From the NCBI GenBank assembly GCA_937951975.1, contig CALGAJ010000221.1:1-29489 (forward strand): a DNA stretch of 29,489 nt, in the 5' to 3' direction. Position numbers and translations under genes: made by a program. Shown in pieces: positions 24,812 through 29,489 of this stretch (positions are counted from its first letter, which is position 1; each line of letters opens with the position of its first letter). This stretch comes from an uncultured Desulfotignum sp. GTDB lineage: Bacteria; Desulfobacterota; Desulfobacteria; Desulfobacterales; Desulfobacteraceae. Under the pieces are notes generated by a model. That model was not told the DNA's origin. It did no database searches and was given only the letters and a program-made list of their open reading frames with translations.

Positions 24812-26401
24812 ATGGCAAAACGGATCGCATGTTTATGGATCGCGGCAGCAGGGATCATTTTTCTCCTGTTTCCTTTTCCGGGGCAGACCGCCTTTGAAAA
24901 GGCCGCCGGACCGGCGTTTCCACCGGACCGGATCATCATCAACCTGCCGCCGGAGTCAGATGGGAATGAAATGCCGCCGGTGACGTTTCTGCATGCCCGT
25001 CACAATGAATCGGTTGAAGGCGATTGCACCCGGTGTCACGTTCAAAAAGACCAGGCGGTGGTTTTCAGGTTTCAACGCACCGATCAACCGGGGTCCATGG
25101 ATCTTTACCATGACAACTGTATCGTGTGCCATGAACAGCGGAAAGATGCCGGTCAACCGGCCGGCCCCACAACGGCCCAGTGCCGCTCATGTCACGGGGC
25201 GGCCCTGCCTGACCCGGTACCCGGCGCCCAGTGGGAAAAAATCGATTTTGACCGGTCCCTTCATTATCTCCATGAAGTATCCGATCATATCCCTTCCCCG
25301 GACAAAGAGGTCTCCCCGGACAACTGCCAGGCCTGTCATCATCGGTATGATGACGAAGCACAGCAGCTCGTGCTGGAAAGAGGCACTGAAAGCGCCTGTA
25401 TTTACTGTCACAAAGAAGTTCAGACCGACGGGGTCCGATCCTTACGCGACGCCTCCCATGACGCGTGTGTGGCCTGCCATCTGACCAAAAAAAATCAGGA
25501 CGTGAAAGCCGGGCCGGTTGAGTGTTACGGATGTCACAGGGCGGGTGTCCGGGCAGAAATGCCCGTGATACCGGATGTGCCCCGCATGAAACGGGATCAG
25601 CCGGATGCGGTGTTCATGACCGGGGGAACCGCCGGAACAGATGAGGCCCTCTACCGGATGTCACCGGTTGTTTTTGACCACAAGCAGCATGAGACCGCAG
25701 CGGCCTCCTGCCGGGCCTGTCATCATGAATCGCTGGAATCGTGCAGTCAGTGCCATACGCCGGCCGGGGATGAAAAAGGCGGGTTTGTCCGGCTGGAACA
25801 GGCCATGCATACTCAGACCGAATCCGCCGGATGTGTGGGATGCCACGTCCGGGAAACCCGTAAAACCGATTGTGCCGGCTGTCATGATGCCATGCCCCGG
25901 TCCCGGATGACAAAGAATTCCTGCCAGGTCTGCCACAATGAGCCGGACCGGACGGTGGTGAATGATCCTGAAATGCGGAAAATGCGTGCCGACACGGTTG
26001 TTTCCACGGCCTTTGATCAATATCAGTCCGTGATGCCGACAGATATCCCGGAGACGGTCACCATCGGTGTGTTATCCGACACGTATCAGCCCAGCCGTTT
26101 TCCCCATCGGAAAGTGATGGACGGGATCGCCCGCCGGGTGGAGCAAAGCGGCCTGGCCAATGCGTTCCATAAAAATCAGCAGACCCTGTGCCTGGGCTGC
26201 CATCACAACAGCCCGCCATCTTTGACTCCGCCTGATTGTGCTTCCTGCCATGCGGTTCCGGGTGATGGGATGCCGACCTCGGCTCCGGGCATTCCGGATC
26301 TGAAAACCGCATACCATGGCCAGTGCATGGGCTGTCATGAGAAAATGGAAATCGCGGCCGTACCGTCCACGGATTGTCAGATCTGTCATGAGAAAAAATA
26401 A
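24812..26401 (+). CDS. hmcA: High-molecular-weight cytochrome c, 16 haems (HmcA)
   Basis: The start at ATG 24812 follows AAGGA at good spacing; GTG 24806 is less likely. The 529-aa precursor opens with a Sec signal peptide (MAKRIACLWIAAAGIIFLLF). It carries exactly 16 CxxCH haem motifs, from CTRCH to CQICH, with additional distal histidines such as CQACHH, CRACHH and CLGCHH. The number and size match HmcA of sulfate reducers. The protein resides in the periplasm, takes electrons from small type I cytochrome c3 and hydrogenases, and exchanges them with the membrane complex encoded by the following genes. A gap of about 170 residues lacking CxxCH splits the last four haems (from CLGCHH) from the preceding group less sharply than in a repeat array. 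It is the first gene of the operon. Confidence 0.95.
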   Translation: MAKRIACLWIAAAGIIFLLFPFPGQTAFEKAAGPAFPPDRIIINLPPESDGNEMPPVTFLHARHNESVEGDCTRCHVQKDQAVVFRFQRTDQPGSMDLYHDNCIVCHEQRKDAGQPAGPTTAQCRSCHGAALPDPVPGAQWEKIDFDRSLHYLHEVSDHIPSPDKEVSPDNCQACHHRYDDEAQQLVLERGTESACIYCHKEVQTDGVRSLRDASHDACVACHLTKKNQDVKAGPVECYGCHRAGVRAEMPVIPDVPRMKRDQPDAVFMTGGTAGTDEALYRMSPVVFDHKQHETAAASCRACHHESLESCSQCHTPAGDEKGGFVRLEQAMHTQTESAGCVGCHVRETRKTDCAGCHDAMPRSRMTKNSCQVCHNEPDRTVVNDPEMRKMRADTVVSTAFDQYQSVMPTDIPETVTIGVLSDTYQPSRFPHRKVMDGIARRVEQSGLANAFHKNQQTLCLGCHHNSPPSLTPPDCASCHAVPGDGMPTSAPGIPDLKTAYHGQCMGCHEKMEIAAVPSTDCQICHEKK

Positions 26402-26443
26402 GGAACCTGTTTTTAGCGATATGAAACATACAGAGGAATGATT

Positions 26444-27508
26444 ATGGGTATCTCGCGAAGAAAATTTATCGGCTGCCTGGGCGCGTTGGCACTGGGGCCG
26501 GCCATGGGCATTCCGGGTACGGCCCGGGGTGCTTCCAACAAGGAATTTGCCGGATGGCCCGGCAGCCTGGGCGTGCTTCATGATATCACAAAATGCATCG
26601 GGTGCCGAAAATGCGAAAGCGCCTGCCACCGGGTCAACAACCTGCCTGACCCGGAAACATCCTTTGAGGATTTGAACGTGCTGGATCAGAAACGCCGGAC
26701 CGGGGCGGATGTCTTTACCGTGGTCAACCGCGTTGACAACACCTCGCCCGTGTTTATCAAAACCCAGTGCAATCACTGCCTAGAGCCTGCCTGCGCATCT
26801 GCCTGCTTTGTCAATGCACTGAAAAAAACCCCGGAAGGGGCCGTGGTCTATAATGAAAAATTATGTGTGGGATGCCGGTACTGCATGGTGGCCTGTCCTT
26901 TCAATATCCCGGCCTATGAATATCACAAAGCGTTGGCCCCCCGGGTGACCAAATGCACCATGTGCCATCCACGGATGCTGGAAGGCAAACGCCCGGGATG
27001 TGTCGAAGACTGCCCGGCCGGTGCATTGATATCCGGTACACGCGATGAATTGCTCGCGTATGCCTGGGATCGGATCCGGACATATCCTGAGCGTTACGTC
27101 CCGCATGTATACGGCCAGCATGAGATGGGGGGCACCAGCTGGCTGTATCTTTCCGGCCTTCCCTTCAGCCGGGTGGGGATGAGAGAGGATCTGGGCACCA
27201 AGTCCGCACCGGAGCTCACGGCCGGACCATTGTCTGCCGTGCCTGTTGTCGTGGGGCTGTGGCCGGTACTGCTGACAGGGGTTTATGCCATCTCGAAACG
27301 CAAGGAAAAAATCGCTGAGCAGGAAAAACAGGCGGCCGTGGCCGACGCCGTGGACCAAAGCAGAAAAGAGGCCCAGAACCGGATGGAAACGCTCAGAAAA
27401 AAATGGGATCAGGAGAAACAGTCCGCCATCAATTTCGAGGTGAAAAAAGCGCTGGAGGAAGCGGCGGTCAAAGCGTCGGAACCTTCGCAGACCAAGGAGG
27501 ATGAGTAG
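26444..27508 (+). CDS. hmcB: Periplasmic four-cluster ferredoxin subunit HmcB
   Basis: ATG 26444 is preceded by AGAGGA with a six-base gap (ATG 26438 would leave none). The 354-aa product begins [18 protein letters not shown], a twin-arginine (Tat) export signal. Four cysteine groups follow as in DsrO/HmcB/NrfC-type proteins: [40 protein letters not shown], and [21 protein letters not shown]. These bind four [4Fe-4S] clusters. Near the C-terminus a hydrophobic segment ([20 protein letters not shown]) anchors it, followed by a strongly charged coiled-coil tail of about 75 residues ([15 protein letters not shown]). It relays electrons between HmcA and the membrane subunits. The coiled-coil tail may contact other subunits. 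Confidence 0.94.
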   Translation: MGISRRKFIGCLGALALGPAMGIPGTARGASNKEFAGWPGSLGVLHDITKCIGCRKCESACHRVNNLPDPETSFEDLNVLDQKRRTGADVFTVVNRVDNTSPVFIKTQCNHCLEPACASACFVNALKKTPEGAVVYNEKLCVGCRYCMVACPFNIPAYEYHKALAPRVTKCTMCHPRMLEGKRPGCVEDCPAGALISGTRDELLAYAWDRIRTYPERYVPHVYGQHEMGGTSWLYLSGLPFSRVGMREDLGTKSAPELTAGPLSAVPVVVGLWPVLLTGVYAISKRKEKIAEQEKQAAVADAVDQSRKEAQNRMETLRKKWDQEKQSAINFEVKKALEEAAVKASEPSQTKEDE

Positions 27509-27509
27509 C

Positions 27510-28700
27510 ATGACTGACAACGGCGGACAGAATGTCCGGAAACTGTGGACCCCTTTCAATGTCATTGTCGGCATTATACTGGCGGCCGGTGCGGTATTGA
27601 CCGTGATGCGCTTCACCCAGGGCATCGGGGCCGTGACCAATCTGGATAACAACAATCCCTGGGGCCTGTGGATCGGATTTGATCTGCTGTGCGGCGTGGC
27701 CCTGGCCGCCGGGGGATATGTCACTTCGGCGGCCTGCTATATCTTCGGGTTGAAGCGGTATCATTCAGCCGTCCGCCCGGCCATTCTCACGGCATTTTTA
27801 GGATACGCCCTGGTGGTGCTGGCACTGCACTATGACGTGGGACGTCCGTGGCGGCTGCCATATCCCATTTTCGTCTCCCAGGGGACCTCTTCGCTGCTGT
27901 TCGAAGTAGGCCTGTGCGTGTTCCTGTACCTGACGGTCCTGTTCATCGAATTCACGCCCGCAGCCTTTGAATGGCTGGGGTTCAAAAAAATCCGGGCACT
28001 GGTGGTGAAGCTGACCCTGATACTCACCATTTTCGGGGTGGTGCTGTCCACCCTGCACCAGTCTTCATTGGGTGCGCTGTTCATGATCGCCCCATCCAAA
28101 CTCCACCCCTTGTGGTATTCCAGTTATCTGCCGGTGTATTTCTTTATTTCCAGCATGTTTGCCGGCATGTCCATGGTTATTTTTGAAAGCACGCTGGCAC
28201 ACCGGTATCTGAGCCGTCATATGGATGACACCCATCATCAGGAGGCCCCCGGAGTGGCTCTGGGGTTTGCCAAAGCCGCCGCGTTTGTGATGGCGGGGTA
28301 CCTGGGCATCAAATTGATCGGCATCGCCATCGATGATCACTGGCGCCTTCTGGCGACCGGATGGGGCGTGTGGTATCTGGTGGAAGTGATCGGATTTGTC
28401 GCTTTTCCCGCATTTCTGTTTGCCATGGGTGTGAGGGAGCGGAACCTGATCTTTGTCCGGTGGGCTGCCGCCTGGACGGTGCTGGGGATTGTTCTGAACC
28501 GGCTGAATATCTCCGTGATCGCTTTCAACTACCACCTGCCGTCCCATGAACGGTATATCCCCAGCCTGATGGAAATCGGCACGTCGGTGTTTATCGTGAC
28601 TTTAGGCATTGTGATTTACCGGTTTATCACCACCCGGATGCCCGTGCTGCATGAACATCCGGATTATTCGACCCATTCCCCGGGACAGGAAAGGACCTAA
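27510..28700 (+). CDS. hmcC: NrfD/PsrC-like integral membrane subunit HmcC
   Basis: ATG 27510 is chosen because AAGGAGG lies nine bases upstream; the in-frame ATG 27501 directly abuts that site and overlaps the hmcB end. The 396-aa protein has about ten hydrophobic helices, beginning FNVIVGIILAAGAVLTVMRF and NNPWGLWIGFDLLCGVALAAGGYV, the pattern of NrfD/PsrC family quinone-linked subunits. STLHQSSLGALFMIAPSKLHPLWYSSYLP is the typical conserved loop. It sits in the cytoplasmic membrane and is expected to exchange electrons with the quinone pool or pass them through the complex. It is followed by hmcD after 26 bases. Confidence 0.94.
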   Translation: MTDNGGQNVRKLWTPFNVIVGIILAAGAVLTVMRFTQGIGAVTNLDNNNPWGLWIGFDLLCGVALAAGGYVTSAACYIFGLKRYHSAVRPAILTAFLGYALVVLALHYDVGRPWRLPYPIFVSQGTSSLLFEVGLCVFLYLTVLFIEFTPAAFEWLGFKKIRALVVKLTLILTIFGVVLSTLHQSSLGALFMIAPSKLHPLWYSSYLPVYFFISSMFAGMSMVIFESTLAHRYLSRHMDDTHHQEAPGVALGFAKAAAFVMAGYLGIKLIGIAIDDHWRLLATGWGVWYLVEVIGFVAFPAFLFAMGVRERNLIFVRWAAAWTVLGIVLNRLNISVIAFNYHLPSHERYIPSLMEIGTSVFIVTLGIVIYRFITTRMPVLHEHPDYSTHSPGQERT

Positions 28701-28726
28701 ACTGAAATGATATGGAGAAAACAACA

Positions 28727-28876
28727 ATGAATACCCTGTTTTTCACACTTCAGGATTTCATGGTACACACCAAAGGGATTACCTATCTGATCATGGGCGG
28801 GCTTCTCGTGGCTTTGCCGCTTTTCTGGTGGTTTTTGACAGACAGGGACGATGAGAACGAAACATGGAGACAATGA
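28727..28876 (+). CDS. hmcD: Small membrane subunit HmcD
   Basis: This 49-codon frame starts at ATG 28727 (GGAG nine bases upstream) and ends TGA 28876. The product MNTLFFTLQDFMVHTKGITY continues into a single hydrophobic helix (LIMGGLLVALPLFWWFL) and a short acidic tail (TDRDDENETWRQ). In Desulfovibrio vulgaris hmcD is a similarly tiny single-helix gene between hmcC and hmcE. Position and length support the call. Such small frames are often missed by gene finders. Confidence 0.88.
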   Translation: MNTLFFTLQDFMVHTKGITYLIMGGLLVALPLFWWFLTDRDDENETWRQ

Positions 28877-28879
28877 CTG

Positions 28880-29489
28880 ATGCATGAGTTTTTGACAGGT
28901 ATATTTTTCTGGATTGCCGTGGGCGTGTGTATGATCGGCATGGCCGTGCGGTTTGTGCGTTATTTTCTGGGCCTGAACTGGCAACTGGACCGGGTGGCCT
29001 ACCGGGCGTATCCGGCTGCGGGAATCAAAGGGGCTGCCAGATCCATCTACAAATGGCTGATCCCCTACGGGACCCGAGGCTGGCGCACCCAGCCGGTGAT
29101 GACGGCCGCGTTTTTCGGATTCCATGTCAGTGCGGTGGCAGTGCCCCTTTTTCTGGCCGGGCACAACCTGTTTCTGGAAAGCAAAATCGGTTTTTCCCTG
29201 GTCACCCTGGGACCGGCTCTGGCGGATTTCCTTTCCTGGCTGGCCGTGGGATGCGGTGCTTTTCTGATCCTCCGGCGCGTGGTATTGCCGGAAGTGCGGA
29301 TACTGACCACCTGGAACGATTACTTTATCTGGTTCATTGCCCTGGCACCGTTTGTCACGGGGCTTGTGGCAAGATACCAGGCCGGATCCTACGGATTCTG
29401 GCTGAACCTGCACATCTTCTGCGGGGAGCTGCTGCTGATCGCCATCCCGTTCACCAAAATGTCCCACGTGTTTCTGTTTTTTGCATCCC
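28880..29489 (+). CDS. hmcE: Membrane subunit HmcE, N-terminal 203 residues (cut by window edge)
   Basis: ATG 28880 begins four bases after the hmcD stop region and the frame stays open to the window edge, so the C-terminus is missing. The product has about five hydrophobic helices: FLTGIFFWIAVGVCMIGMAV, VMTAAFFGFHVSAVAVPLFL, LADFLSWLAVGCGAFLIL, FIWFIALAPFVTGLVA, and LNLHIFCGELLLIAIPF. Histidines in helix 2 (GFHVSA) and in the helix 5 region (NLHIFCGE) could bind haem b, as in NarI-like gamma subunits to which HmcE is related. It should form part of the integral membrane portion of the Hmc complex together with HmcC and HmcD. Confidence 0.9.
   Translation, partial: MHEFLTGIFFWIAVGVCMIGMAVRFVRYFLGLNWQLDRVAYRAYPAAGIKGAARSIYKWLIPYGTRGWRTQPVMTAAFFGFHVSAVAVPLFLAGHNLFLESKIGFSLVTLGPALADFLSWLAVGCGAFLILRRVVLPEVRILTTWNDYFIWFIALAPFVTGLVARYQAGSYGFWLNLHIFCGELLLIAIPFTKMSHVFLFFAS

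Noticed and set aside
28697..29467. A 256-codon minus-strand open frame at the right edge
   Set aside because: It lies opposite hmcD and hmcE, which have clear membrane helices and ribosome binding sites; the reverse translation is polar and low in structure.
1..29489. Search by eye for CRISPR repeats, transposases, integrases and att sites
   Set aside because: No regularly spaced direct repeats, transposase or integrase motifs were seen; the single tRNA has no integrase beside it.

Overview
The window looks like chromosomal DNA from an anaerobic sulfate-reducing bacterium of the Desulfobacterota, probably a Desulfobacteraceae member. This is inferred from gene content: an Hmc-type transmembrane redox complex headed by a 16-haem cytochrome, a siroheme decarboxylase subunit of the alternative haem pathway, a rubrerythrin-like protein, and a fairly GC-rich, CCGG-rich base composition. 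No insertion sequence, prophage, CRISPR array or other mobile element was recognised.

Layout. (1) 1-3950, minus strand: a compact run of a DUF2959 lipoprotein, mtnA, ahbB, a B12-binding-type radical SAM protein and a DUF1178 protein cut by the left edge. (2) 4178-5734, plus strand: a YccF membrane protein and a DUF1848 protein with a C-terminal cysteine cluster. (3) 5800-9066, minus strand: a TAXI-family periplasmic binding protein coupled by an ATGA overlap to a membrane hybrid histidine kinase whose reading frame is broken once near 7725. A tRNA-Val(CAC) lies just upstream at 9218-9292. (4) 9465-11057: a rubrerythrin-like protein and a ribosome hibernation factor converge on a bidirectional terminator, followed by a CBS-pair protein. 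(5) 11139-24618: a glycogen/alpha-glucan region. A classical glycogen phosphorylase on plus converges with a minus-strand operon of a hypothetical gene, a 1431-aa two-enzyme debranching-type protein, a second phosphorylase, glycogen synthase and a GH13_8-type branching enzyme. (6) 24812-29489, plus strand: hmcA, hmcB, hmcC, hmcD and a truncated hmcE.

How the parts work together. Region 5 holds polymer synthesis (glgA, glgB) and breakdown (two phosphorylases and the debranching fusion) in one block, but the ADP-glucose-forming enzyme GlgC is not present. Region 6 encodes a complex that, in characterised sulfate reducers, links periplasmic cytochrome c pools to cytoplasmic redox reactions across the membrane. 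The two operons diverge from a 193-bp spacer (24619-24811) that contains a palindrome overlapping the likely hmc promoter.

The least explained items are the binding-protein/kinase pair with its frame break, the large debranching fusion with its unassigned middle, the unknown gene heading the glycogen operon, and the possible hmc operator. No gap between genes exceeds 300 bases.
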